Of a stretch of DNA of 64,000 nt, positions 54,141-64,000 are shown in pieces (the first letter of the stretch is position 1; every line of letters starts with the position of its first letter). The stretch is from Adiantum capillus-veneris (lineage: Eukaryota; Streptophyta; Polypodiopsida; Polypodiales; Pteridaceae): assembly GCA_014529385.2 (NCBI GenBank), contig CM043946.1, forward strand, positions 39,997,558 through 40,061,557, read 5' to 3'. A program made the position numbers and the translations under genes. Below the pieces are notes generated by a model. That model saw only the letters and a program-made list of their open reading frames with translations. It was not told the origin of the DNA and did not search any database.

Positions 54141-54151
54141 CATAGGCCACT

Positions 54152-55082
54152 GTTGGACGGGTACGCCGCGACGGACGTCAGCACAGCGAGAACTCACCTA
54201 ACAAGTAATGTCAGCTAAGGACGAAGCTCGACCCACAGGCGCGTGGAAGCAAGCATAAGGTGTCAACCTACACTCGACCGACTCCTAACTAATTCCTACA
54301 GAGGCCCCTACCAATTGTCTAAGTCACAGTCTTCAAGAGAACAAAAGAGGATGCTTCCTACAACGCTTGCTAGAGTCGAACACCTATCAAACACTTCCGA
54401 AACACCATAGAGCTTGAAGGAGACCCTACTAATACCTATAGGCCACTCTCCTTAAATTCTATGAACCAAAATCACGACCCAAAACACCCGGTGCAGAAAC
54501 ATGTAGGATGTCTGGCCGAAATCTGCAGGTCTTCGTTTCCGAAATCTGAAGTGCCTAATGTGTAGCTCTACTCAATGTGAACGCGTGGATATGCTGCAAT
54601 ACGAAATCAAATAACGTATGCTCACCCAAACAACCGATGAAGCTCGTAGAAGGAGCTCCCAAAGCCGGACCATACGCGCGCAATGTTGGTATCGGCTCGT
54701 AGCTCTAGTCGGGGGCAACACGCTGCACTTCTCCGCACTCAATTCCGACCACCGTAGCACACGTAGCGTCAAGACAAAGCTCACACTCTCTCTCACGTAC
54801 ACAGTACGCTCACTCACAAACTTCAACTTGTTTACAATGACAAAAGGTTTTTCATTAAGGTCAAAAAGTGATATATATACCTTACAACTTCTCAAACCCT
54901 AAAGTTCCAAAATCATCCATCTACTCCTTCTAAATATCAAAACTAGGATACAATCTGGAAACTTCTGTAAGTCCCAATATTTACAAGGTGAAAATTCGGG
55001 TTTTCCTCAATGAATGACTAATTACAAAAAATAATAATCTGCCGAGTAGTTGGATGCCGTGGGGTGTGTCCAGCTTCTAACA
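54152..55082 (-). repeat. Putative E6 3' LTR
   Basis: Runs from TGTTGGACGGG to GCTTCTAACA, so both ends are TGTT...AACA. It is followed inside by TCCCCCCTCTCCTTG (55083-55097), a polypurine tract on the minus strand. About 931 bp. No partner LTR is present to the right within the window, so the call rests on termini and the polypurine tract. It contains GTAGGATGTCT (54503-54513), half of the palindrome repeated at 58745-59622, which supports its belonging to the same element. Confidence 0.55.
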
Positions 55083-55133
55083 TCCCCCCTCTCCTTGTTC
55101 ATGTCATCCCCGACATGGCCTTGATCCTGTGCT

Positions 55134-58100
55134 TCACCTTATGGTCTCCCGCATCTTTAGCAGTGATTCGTACCGTGCATGTAGGTTTAGCATTGTTGGT
55201 CCAAAGATATCTGTATGCATGGTGAAGAATCCCGTGTAGAATGCTTCTTCAAACTCCTGGAGGTGATAGGATGGGAGAAACATGATTCTTTGATACAACG
55301 CATGTATCACCTCCTTGGAAGGCTGACCTGACATATCATAAGCACATCTGTATGTGTCCTGGAAGAAGAATATGCTGTCAGTCACCTGTCCTGGCTTGAA
55401 GGTTTCAAACACTGCTAAGATGGTTCTGCAGATCTTTCTCATCATAATGCATGTAAGGTCAGGTGAGCCAATGAACAACGTGATGGCGCCCGTTAGGGTT
55501 TTCACCATGTATTGTACACTTATTCTCTCATCTGCCTTCACGCCTGGCAGCTTTGGGTAGTTCAGCCAAGTGGGTTGGCTTCTCTGTAAGATTTCGTGTG
55601 CTTTCCACGTCCTAACCCTTGGTAGAGGACAGAAGCTGAGGTTGTCTCTGATGTGTTTAGGTGCTTCTACCAAGTGTATTAGGTACTGTGGGTACTTGGT
55701 AAGCCAAGCCTTCCTCCACTTGGGTTGAGAGTCCACTATCAGCTTTACTCTTTCTGGCCTCGAGGTGTCTGCGTTGTAGAGAGGGACCGTTGGCTCTTCT
55801 CTGATTCGCTTATTTATTGTTGCTGCCTCATACTTCAGCAATGGATATGGGAGAGAGGGTTGAAGCCATTCACGCCTGAGATTGTTGGCGTCAATATTTT
55901 GAATTGTCATTGATTCGAAAACCCTCTGTTCCCATTCCAAAGCCTCTTTTGTGCTTTCTTTGAGCTCTGCCTCTATTGCTTTTCGCAATTTTTCCTCCTC
56001 TTCTTGTGTTAGATCCTGGGGCTCTTGAGAGGAGCCTACTATGCTTTCCTCTGGCATGGGTGTGTCCACAGGATCTGCCACATTGTTGAGGTTGATGCCC
56101 TCATTGGCAGCTAGCCCTGAGCTCTCTGCTTCTGCTTGTTGCCGGCCTTTCAACTCCTCAATTTTCTTGAGGAGTGTCTGCTTCTCCGCTTCGGCTTCTC
56201 CGCCCATAGTCACGAGGAGGTCATTGAGTTCAACATTTACCTTTTCGGACTCCTCGAGCTTTATCTTCATGCTCTCCAATTCTTCTTGTAGGGCTTTCTG
56301 GCTGTCCTCCAATCTGGTTTGCATTGCGATAGAACCTTCAACCATGATTACCCTCTACTTCTTCTCAAGACTCAACTCCTTTTGGAGTTCTTGCATCTGC
56401 TCCTCATACATTTGACTCTCCGAAATAATCTGAGTCGAGCTTGTAGCTCTAACTCTAGCAGGTGATGCTCTCAGCCTCTGGATGGTTTGATTTTTGACTT
56501 TTAATTGGTCCTTGAGCTCAAGGACTTCATCCAGGGTTGCTTCTTGTTCTATTTCCGCCTTTTCCTTAGCATTCCTCAAGGCCTCTACTTCTTTCATTTC
56601 CTCTGCTAGCTGGAGTGTCAGATTATCCTTTTCTTTTTCTGCATCTCGCAATGACTTGCTGAGTTGCAGGCACTCTTCCTTAATTGCTTGCAATCTTTTT
56701 GCCGCTGCCTCATTTGCTTCTTCCTTTGCTTGGCAGTTTTGTAGAGCAGTGGCCAAGCTAGCCTGGAGGTCAGCTTCTCTTTCTTTTTGTCCTTGGCTTT
56801 TTGCCTGCAGTAGATCTCTTTCCATCTTGGTCTTTACTTCAGTGGCCTTTAGAGTTATTAATTCTTCGTCTGATGCCACAGATTGTGCCCTTATTCCAGC
56901 TAGCATTGTCATCACCACATCCCAATCATTCGAGGGCGGGTGCAGGTCTACCGTGTCGGTAGCAATTTCCTTAAGTTCAACTAGCCAGATGCCTGGCATC
57001 TGTTCTTTACTTCCTGTCCTTGCCAAGTCGAATGCAACTGTGGCGGCTTCTTCCCTTGTATAGCGTGTAGCTAGCAGGTCCAAAAATGCATAATATGCTT
57101 CCTCAAGCTCTTTTTGCTCAGATGCAGGCTTGGCCTCTTCCTTGGGTTCAGGTTCTGGCTTTTGCTCTTGCTCTTCAGCCCAGTGTTCTTCTTGATTTTT
57201 TCCAGCCTCCTTATCTTCTGGTGGCGGGCTGCTAGGAGGTGGTGATGGTTGTGGTGATGGCTGTGGGCTAGGTTTAGGGCTATCTGGCAAAGCTGTAGGT
57301 TTGCCCTTAAAATCTCTATCTACTTTCGTTTTTCTTTTCCTTTCCTGGTTTTCTTGTTCATCTAGCAATGTTTGCCGTATGTGCTCCACTTCTTCCTCGG
57401 TGAAAGGGATGTGGGGAATGTTTTCCGTTGCACCATCAAGAATCTTGAAATTCTTGATGTAGTCTTCGAAGCAGTCCCTCTGCACTCTTCTTGAGGATCC
57501 GGACATAGACTCGAGGGATGGCTTCCATAATTCGTTTAAATCTCCCTTGAGGGCTCTTTCTGCTCGAAAACTCTCCATCAGCCTCTCGAGTCTAGCCGCT
57601 TTTTGTGATCGAGTCTCTTTGGCCGGCACTTGAGCAGATTCTTTTTTTCCTTTCTTCTGCTCAGGTTGCTCCTCTTCCACTGGCTCTAGTCGTCTCTTCA
57701 ACCTTGTAGCCACCCTTGGTGCTCTTTGTGGCTCGTCTTCTTTGTCTTCCTTTACCCTTAGCCAGTCATTTTGAGATGGGGGGTCAAGCCACCTTCCCTT
57801 GGCGTGTAGTGCTGCATAAACTACCTTGGTTATCATTTCTCCTGGCACTATGTAGGTTGGCTTTTTGTTTCCCATTTTCACCAGGCTGTCATGTATGTAT
57901 GCCGCATAGTTGATTATCTTTGGGGTGCCTTTCGTCATTGCCCAAGTAAATGTTGTGGCAATTGCACCTGGCGGCATCCTATACTTCTGTGGCCTCTTCG
58001 TGCACATGTGGAAGTACTGGTTGTACAATTGGCTCATGATCGCCACCTTTGGGTTGGCGATGTCTTCAGAAGTGTAATTAGCCTTTTTCTCTTTGTACAC

Positions 58101-58577
58101 CTTTACTTCATCCCTTCTCTTTGTCACACTGTATCCCTGATTGGAGAGATCTAGTGCATGGGCTACAACCCGCTCCGTGATAATGATCTCTGTATCGGGT
58201 CTGCCGTGCAAATCTGTTACCTTGGCCACTCCATCTTCTTTAATGCTGGTTACAAACTCCCATACTCTTTTGACGTCCACTCCTGCTGGGATTGCTTCGA
58301 AATAGTTATGGAGGTCAATTTTCTCCAAGTAGCCGGCCATTTTGCTTCAGACAAATTCATTGAGCTCTCTTGGCAGCATTGGCAGCTCTATTACATTGCC
58401 GTCATTGTCCTTGAACACTCCCTGGTAGATCTTTAGGTCGTTTGACTCTAGTAGATCTTCCTGTATCCAGGTGCTTGTGGGCTTTAATGTTCCCTCTGGA
58501 ATGACAAATGGTTCCACCTCGTCCAGATAGTCTTTGATTGTCATTCTCTTCTTCTTTGTCGGTGACTTCGAGGCTGC
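55134..58577 (-). pseudogene. Long coiled-coil ORF with two in-frame stops (E6)
   Basis: A single frame of about 1150 codons from MAASKSPTKKKRM (58577 or slightly upstream) to 55134, broken only by TGA at 58347-58349 and TAG at 56355-56357; both fit C-to-T from CGA and CAG. Regions: an N-terminal globular part (LHNYFEAIPAGVDV, ITERVVAHALDL, YNQYFHMCTKRPQKYRMPPG); a basic K/R segment; a proline-rich stretch (SPKPSPQPSPQPSPPP); a long heptad-rich coiled coil spanning the second stop (EKEKDNLTLQLAEEMKEVEA, LEESEKVNVELNDLL); and a C-terminal domain of about 260 residues (ERVKLIVDSQPKWRKAWLTK, GAITLFIGSPDLTC). I do not recognise a family. The N-part faintly recalls plant retrotransposon ORF1 proteins. 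No zinc knuckle, protease or membrane segment is seen. Confidence 0.7.
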
Positions 58578-58601
58578 CATAGATCCTGTTGCACTCAGCA
58601 A

Positions 58602-61400
58602 TCCATAGTTAGCGTTTTTTCCATATCAGCTGCTAAACTGAGTTTTACTTATCCAAATGACTTGAAAATTGAAATTTTAGCTTAAAAGGAACTTGTGAAG
58701 TTGGCATGTGCTCACAGTGCAAATTTGACCAAAAAAATCCATCTAGACATCCTACACGTAGGATGTCTTTTTCTTCAGAACTGGTTCATACTTGACATGT
58801 AGGCAGTGTAAGGCTCATGGAACATGGTTATAAGCTTGGATTTGAATTTGGATGTCAAAAAGTGGATTTTTGGGCTGATTTAGGCTTTAGGTCACAATTT
58901 GGGTAGATTGTCCATCATGGGTAGCAATTGATGTCCAAATGGGTTGAAACTTGGCATATGGGCTCAATGCATCATGGTATTAGCTCCTATGATGTCATTT
59001 CTTGCACAGAAGGCTAAATCTAAGCTTAAGAAATCATACGCGTAGGATGTATTTTTCATCAGAATTGCATGAATTGTGATCTGTGGGTTGTCCTTGACCT
59101 ATGGAACATAGCCATGTTCTTGGATTTGCATTTGGATAAGAATTGATGCCTGTAGGGCTCTGTGAAGTGTTTTTGGGCTCAAAAAGTGTATCTTGAAGGT
59201 GTTGGGGGTCAAAAGTGATTAGAGTGGCTTCAAACTTGTCATATGGGCTCTTGCTGATGAGGTAATTAATTCTGGAATGACAAAACCTCTCCTCCATGTC
59301 AAGAAGGTCAATTAGACATCCTACGTGTAGGATGTCTTTTTCTTCATTTTTACTCCTTCACCACACAGAAAGTTAGCTGATGTGTATGTGAATGTGTTGT
59401 GCAAGTTTCATGAGATTTGGACAAGATTTGGTAGGTCAATGGCCCATTAGTGCCTTTATGCCCTAACTTTGCGTTTTTCCATGTATATGAGGTCCAATCT
59501 CATCCAAATGTGATGAAACTTGGTGTAGGGCTTGTAAATGTCATTCTGAACATGTGCATGACAAGAATTGTTAGGTTTTGTGCCAAAAATGCCCTTGAGA
59601 CATCCTACGCGTAGGATGTCTCCTGGTGATTTTTCCTTTGTTAGTGCTCCCAGTGCTTGCCCTTTGCCCCCCTAGGTCCCTTTTGAGCCTAATTTCAACA
59701 AAAAAGTCAAATGGATAGAGTATAACTCCCTGTGTGGACTTCAGAGCCTCCGAGCCGTTTTTTGACTTTTGGAGTGATTTTTGGCGATGAAATTCCTCGA
59801 TGTTGGTCTCCATAGCTTCCCAATCATTTGGGGATCCTTGCCGTATGGTTTTTGTCGACTTTGGCTTCACCGGAGCTTTATGTGGCAATTTCTCGCTCTA
59901 GAAGCACCCGTGGCTGCGTTTACATACCTTTGATGATTGGTGGTGGTCCACCACCATAGGACTTGGTTGTTGATGGTCTAGGAAAGCCGCTAGTGAAGTT
60001 TGGTGGCAAACGGACTTGCGGTTTGGCCACAAGTGCGTTTTGACACTTTGTCTGTCTGATGCCGTTTCTGAGGTTTAGTGCCGCTTCGGGTCACTTTTTT
60101 GGTCATGTTGGTCATATGGACTTGTCGAGCATGTCGATATGCTCCTACCCATAAATTTTGGTAGCATTTGGTCGCCGTTTCGCTGATTTCCCATTTGGTG
60201 GCCTCTTGCGGGTTTCTGGGAATTAGGGTTTTTCCCGATGGTTTCCCACTGCCTTTGGCTATCCAAGACTGGTCTCCTAGACTAGGGTAAGCTGCCGATG
60301 AAGTCTTGCTGCTTTCGGTTTAGCCGTTTGGCCGCCGTTTCTACTTGCAGGTCTCTACAGCTCGCTTTGTGTGTGACCTCTACACTAGTTTTCGCGACAG
60401 AATGACAAACATGCGCGAAAAGCTCAAGGTGGTGAGCCTACCTCTCATGTCTAGAGCTGGTCGGGTAGACGTGCGCGTCGTAGAAGCTGCTGGAAGGTCG
60501 ATCCGTTCTAGGTGGCAGAAGCTCTCTCCACAAGGTCAATAGTGAGAATGAGCTAAAAATGGGGTGAAAATTTCTTATAATGGAAGTCCCCGAACCATTT
60601 TTCATGAAATTTGACATGTGCTCCTATCTTTCTACAAGATGCAGTTTAGGCTCAAAAATTTCTTGATTTGGACTCCATTTGCTATGTTTACCAGAAATTT
60701 GTCATTTCGGTCAAAACTTGGCCAAAACACGCTTTCCGCTCCAGTCTCATAATTGCACCCCCACTGTACCATAGGTTGTTCTTTAGTCACTGGTCATCCC
60801 CATATTTTTTGTTTTTCATTACGACTGTTTTTCATCTGCTTTTTGTATTTTTGGAGTTTTTCTGCTGATAATTAGAAAAATTAAAAGAAAATAGCAAATC
60901 AAACCCGAAAAATCCCCAAAATTCATAATAGATCACAAACATCACCGCAACACATTATATACACTCACATGCAATTTTTATGGCCGGATTTCTCCGTTTT
61001 ACCAATATTTTGCCTGAAAAAATAGCTATTTTTACTTATATACACACACCTAGGGGCTTAATTTGGTGTTTGGCCCCATATACCTGTAGCTTCATGCTGT
61101 ATAAGGGCATATATACTTGAGTTACTCCAGAAAATTTCGCAATCAAACGTCAACCCTTAAAATAGTCAAAAATTGTGTCCTTTTTTGTTGTTTCTGTTAT
61201 TGGTTCCGCATTGAGAATGCCTCCCCCCCTCCTAGTCGGAGTCCTCCCGGACGACAAGGTTTCGCCTCGGAGTATGTGCCGTGCATAGGTTGAAAAAGTC
61301 GTGTTAATGCCTGGCCGATTAATGTGGCCCTATTTTATGCATACTCGGTCAATGCATGGAAATATTAATGTTGTGCAAGAGAAGGGAATAAGCAAGATGC
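58602..61400. repeat. E6 non-coding region with 284 bp periodic palindromes
   Basis: Near-palindromes containing ACATCCTACGCGTAGGATGT or variants lie at 58745-58768, about 59030-59054 (degenerate), 59314-59337 and 59597-59622, spaced about 284 bp. Sequence between them is a diverged tandem repeat (shared phrases such as TCTTTTTCTTCA after the palindrome, and CTTGGCATATGGGCTC / CTTGTCATATGGGCTC). From 59640 to 61400 I see nothing definite: AT-rich stretches, a purine-rich run near 61218-61235 on the minus strand, and short unsupported frames. Confidence 0.75.
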
Positions 61401-63065
61401 TTATTGGCATTCGCCGTCGAGGCTTCCTGCTTTCTTTGTAAGTAGCAATTGTAACTCTACTGCTCTCTGTTTAATTGTCTTTTTGGCAAGAGGCAAATGC
61501 TTTGCCGACACTGTTGATGGAGTCGTAGCTGTTTGTGAGGATAGAATTGGCTGGGATGTGATACCTATGGGCCTTATGGCCTTGGCTTTCCATTGGTAGT
61601 TTGGTGCTGCCAACTTTTGTAGATGGTTTGGCACTTTCTTGTTTGCCACTAGTTTTTCTGTTATCGGCACCCACTTATATTTGTTCTCCTTGTTGACCTG
61701 CAGATGTCTGCTTTCCATTGTTGCTTGTACCGTAGGTATTTCCCTTGCCTTTTGCTTTGGTATCCAAATGTGAGTGGCATTTGAGTTTTGGCTAAGCCAT
61801 TTCTTTGGAATCCATATCTGCCTGGTTACCTTGGTTTTGGGTTGTACGGTCTGCTTTGTTGGAAGTCGGTTGTGACATTGTGTCTTTCCAGCCATGGCCT
61901 TTCTATCCTTCTGCATCCATACTTGTTTAGCTTGTTTTGGTAGCCTAGATTTTTGCAGTGTAGCCGGTGATTTCAGCTGTCTGTGATTAGCATGGTTGGC
62001 CTTTACCTGGTTGTTGGTCTCAGGTTTCATGTTGATCTTTGAGGGTATTTGTTCTTTTGTCTTTGTTGCCAGTGATTGCATGGCTTGCATTTGATCCTGA
62101 TGGTCCTTTTGAGCAAAAGCTATCACCTGCTGTTCGTGTTCATGCTGGATTGTGACCGCCTGTGCTTTCCAGTCTATCTGGACATTGTATGCTTTTTGCC
62201 AAGGTTGCCCTAGCATCATTGGTTGTTGTGTGCTTTCATCTGTCACCACATAGAATTTGTGTAGGTAAATATATTGATGTAACTGTATATGCAATATAAT
62301 CCACCCTAATGTTTGCAATGGGTGTGATGTGCTACTTTCCAGCACTTGGGGAGTAGGATGAAGTTGATCTGTGACTTGGAGCTGTTGGTATAATCCGTAA
62401 GAGATCAAATTTTCTTGAGCACCCGAATCGAGCAAGGCTGTTGATTCAACTTGATTGTTGCCCACCTTGACTGTAATTATTGGCTCTACAGTTTCCTCCT
62501 CCAAGTTCATCCGTCGAATGGCATTGATTCTCAATCGTGATTTACTTTGTTGTTGTTGTCGCAGAAGCCGTCTTTTTGCAATGCGTTCTTGTGCTTCGGT
62601 TTGAGCTTCCTCCCATACTGTCTCTTTATCCTTCATTCTTTGCTTTCCGTGATGAATTTGTTGGAGCATCTCCTGTGAGAGTGGTAGGTGATATCTCCTT
62701 AGTCGACACCCACTAATCCAGTTTGGCATTTCTTCACCTGCTAATGTAGCAAGCTTGACAGCCCCACTTTGTGATAAATCATGAATCACAAATGGTCCCA
62801 TCCCTCGCTTTTTAAGTTTCTTGGCATGTTGCTTCAAGGTATAAACAAGTACATAATCACCTGTTTTAAACTCTTTGGTACGCACATGTTTGTCAAAAAA
62901 TTCCTTTTGTCTTCTCTTTTTAGCATAGATCGAAGCGACAGCTCGTAAGCGGAGTTCATCTAGCTTTACAAGATAGTTAATTCTTGAAGAGAGTTCATGC
63001 CCTGTCCATTCCAAGCTTGTTGCTACTCGTAGAGTTGGGATTAAAAACTCTGGGTAGTATAGCAT
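61401..63065 (-). CDS. E6 integrase C-terminus, second aspartic protease and W-P-K tail
   Basis: 554 codons open to a stop at 61401, continuing the upstream integrase after a frame change near 63060. Residues 1-150: integrase C-terminal part (EFLIPTLRVATSLEW, KTGDYVLVYTLKQHAKKLKK, MGPFVIHDL, GCRLRRYHLPLS). About 150-200: a Q/R-rich basic linker. About 200-310: a retropepsin-like domain with ALLDSGAQENLISYG, FYVVTDES, MMLGQPWQ and VQIDWKAQAVTIQ. Then a K/Q/T-rich tail with W motifs: KQVWMQKDRK, RQIWIPKKWL, THIWIPKQKA, KYKWVPITEK, NYQWKAKAI. The arrangement matches E2, although the sequences are diverged. The protease could act on the polyprotein in particles; that is inference from motifs. Confidence 0.82.
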   Translation of the reverse strand: MLYYPEFLIPTLRVATSLEWTGHELSSRINYLVKLDELRLRAVASIYAKKRRQKEFFDKHVRTKEFKTGDYVLVYTLKQHAKKLKKRGMGPFVIHDLSQSGAVKLATLAGEEMPNWISGCRLRRYHLPLSQEMLQQIHHGKQRMKDKETVWEEAQTEAQERIAKRRLLRQQQQSKSRLRINAIRRMNLEEETVEPIITVKVGNNQVESTALLDSGAQENLISYGLYQQLQVTDQLHPTPQVLESSTSHPLQTLGWIILHIQLHQYIYLHKFYVVTDESTQQPMMLGQPWQKAYNVQIDWKAQAVTIQHEHEQQVIAFAQKDHQDQMQAMQSLATKTKEQIPSKINMKPETNNQVKANHANHRQLKSPATLQKSRLPKQAKQVWMQKDRKAMAGKTQCHNRLPTKQTVQPKTKVTRQIWIPKKWLSQNSNATHIWIPKQKAREIPTVQATMESRHLQVNKENKYKWVPITEKLVANKKVPNHLQKLAAPNYQWKAKAIRPIGITSQPILSSQTATTPSTVSAKHLPLAKKTIKQRAVELQLLLTKKAGSLDGECQ

Positions 63066-63801
63066 TTAGCCCAAACACCATGTTGTATGGTGTTGTTCCT
63101 ATTGAGGTTTTGTAAGCTACCCTGTATGCCCATAGTGTTGAGTGTAGCTGCTGATCCCAATCGGTCCTTGAATTTGACACTATTTTAGTGAGAACCGTAC
63201 ATAGTGTTTTATTCGTGGCCTCAGCTTGCCCATTGGCCTGTGGATGGTATGGTGCTGATTTCCTATGTATGACCATGAAATCCTCTAGTAGATATTCAAT
63301 GACTTCATTGAGGAAGTGTGTTCCACGGTCATTGACAATTTCTATTGGTAACCCATAACGTACAAAAACATGCTCATACAAAAATTGAGCCGTGGTGCGT
63401 GCATCAGCTTTTTGTGTTGCTTTGGCTTCGACCCATTTTGTGAGATAGACCATAGCCACAATGATATATTGGGTATGGGTGCGATATGCAGGGGATGATA
63501 TAGGTCCCACAAAATCAATGCCCCATTTTGCAAATGCCCTTGCCTCCATCATTGGCCTTGATGGCATCTCATCTCTTTTGATTGGTACCTTGGTGCGTTG
63601 ACATGCATCACAACGTTTGACAAACTCTTCGGCATCCATGTGCAATGTAGGCCACCAAATTCCTGCGGTTAAGACAATTTTTGTCGTCTTATCGCCCGAA
63701 AAATGGTGAGAGGCGGAAGTGAAAAAAATAGACCCGGTGGCCTCTACACCAAGACTATGCACAATGGCCTCATCATGGGGAATACACAATAGGGGCACCA
63801 C
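63040..63801 (-). pseudogene. E6 integrase zinc region and catalytic core
   Basis: Begins near VPLLCIPHDEAIVHSL at 63801 and shows the H2C2 region (HHFSGDKTTKIVL, CDACQRTKV), then GIDFVGPI, IVNDRGTHF and HPQANGQAEATNK, that is, all three catalytic residues (Asp, Asp, Glu), then WDQQLHSTLWAYRVAYKTS. The frame drifts after NMVFGLNA near 63060 and the protein continues in the next frame. The 5' part (RT, RNase H) is not present: upstream of 63801 the coding sense is lost. Confidence 0.88.
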
Positions 63802-64000
63802 CTAGCAAGATATGCGGCTAGGACGCATACATATACACAATGAAGCATGCATGGAAAACAATTTCAAGATCCACGCCCGAATGTGGAATGGGGTGGTCGG
63901 AGAATAAGGTGAGAGGAGTGGTGAGTGAGTGAGAATGGGCTCGCTATGCGTGCATGTAGTAAGGAAGATAACGAGGTCAGGGATACATGCAAGTATTCTC
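63802..64000. other. Right edge, nothing assigned
   Basis: The integrase frame stops being readable at about 63801 and no RT/RNase H follows, so another insertion or a deletion boundary probably lies here. Too little sequence remains to say which. Confidence 0.4.

Larger units (their letters stand above)
55083..63801 (-). mobile_element. E6: large Ty3-type element or composite, right end outside recognisable sequence
   Basis: Minus-strand order: integrase and second protease/W-P-K polyprotein (63801-61401), 2.8 kb of non-coding sequence with periodic palindromes (61400-58602), a long coiled-coil ORF (58601-55134), a polypurine tract and a putative LTR. No RT or gag is seen. It may be one element with a downstream extra gene, or a pol fragment next to a different element. 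A purine-rich run near 61218-61235 (minus strand) could be an internal polypurine tract and would favour two elements. Confidence 0.5.

Noticed and set aside
56355-56357. Programmed stop-codon readthrough or RNA editing to join the long frames
   Set aside because: Stops occur at several unrelated places in many elements and match C-to-T decay; no readthrough context is visible.
58745-59622. CRISPR-like array
   Set aside because: Only four palindromes at 284 bp spacing in a diverged tandem repeat, in plant transposon DNA; spacers are homologous to one another.
59571-60542. Short ORFs in the E6 non-coding stretch
   Set aside because: They have no recognisable domain and one includes the palindrome; treated as chance frames.

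Overview
The window looks like gene-poor, transposon-dense nuclear DNA from a land plant with a large genome. The evidence is plant-type Ty1/copia and Ty3/gypsy LTR retrotransposons, primer-binding sites matching initiator tRNA-Met and tRNA-Asp, long dinucleotide tracts, and no recognisable host gene, rRNA or tRNA. The protein style would fit a fern, lycophyte or gymnosperm, but the sequence does not settle the lineage. Almost everything is mobile DNA, most of it on the minus strand, in nested insertions whose order can be read from target-site duplications (TSDs).

Layout. (1) 418-6041 is element A, a 5.6 kb LTR element with very short LTRs (144/137 bp), TSD AGCTC, and almost no coding content beyond a chromovirus-like tail. 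(2) 6957-15752 is a second, diverged and partial copy of A's interior. It is interrupted at a TA dinucleotide by a 5.3 kb pogo-like DNA transposon (7665-12988) with perfect 24 bp terminal inverted repeats; the intact empty site is visible in the first copy at 1734-1735. (3) 15753-21198 is a plus-strand copia element with a frameshifted polyprotein and a clipped 5' LTR. (4) About 21288-47767 is a three-level nest. A decayed chromovirus (E0) had its 3' LTR hit by a Ty3 element (E1, LTRs 21345-21933 and 43396-43980, TSD ACCAT). E1's gag was later hit by another member of the same family in the same orientation (E2, LTRs 27199-27783 and 40014-40614, TSD CCAAT). (5) 47768-48530 is a copia fragment interrupted by a young, nearly intact copia element (E5, LTRs 48536-48754 and 53922-54140, TSD CATAG). 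(6) 54152 to about 63801 holds one large Ty3 element or the remains of two (E6): a putative 3' LTR, a long coiled-coil ORF, a 2.8 kb repeat-bearing noncoding stretch, and an integrase-containing polyprotein.

The most unusual biology is in E2 and E6. In both, the pol reading frame does not end after the integrase C-terminal domain. It continues into a second retropepsin-like aspartic protease (ALLD[S/T]GA..NL[L/I]SYG) and then a tail of repeated W-[V/I]-P-K motifs. E1, which lacks RT, RNase H and integrase, still keeps gag, a first protease and the W-P-K tail. E2 also carries an in-place inversion of its RT-RNase H-integrase segment. E6 has a series of 24-26 bp palindromes spaced about 284 bp apart. 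Most damage to the coding frames can be explained by C-to-T nonsense changes (CGA to TGA, CAG to TAG, CAA to TAA), as expected of methylated, silenced transposons.
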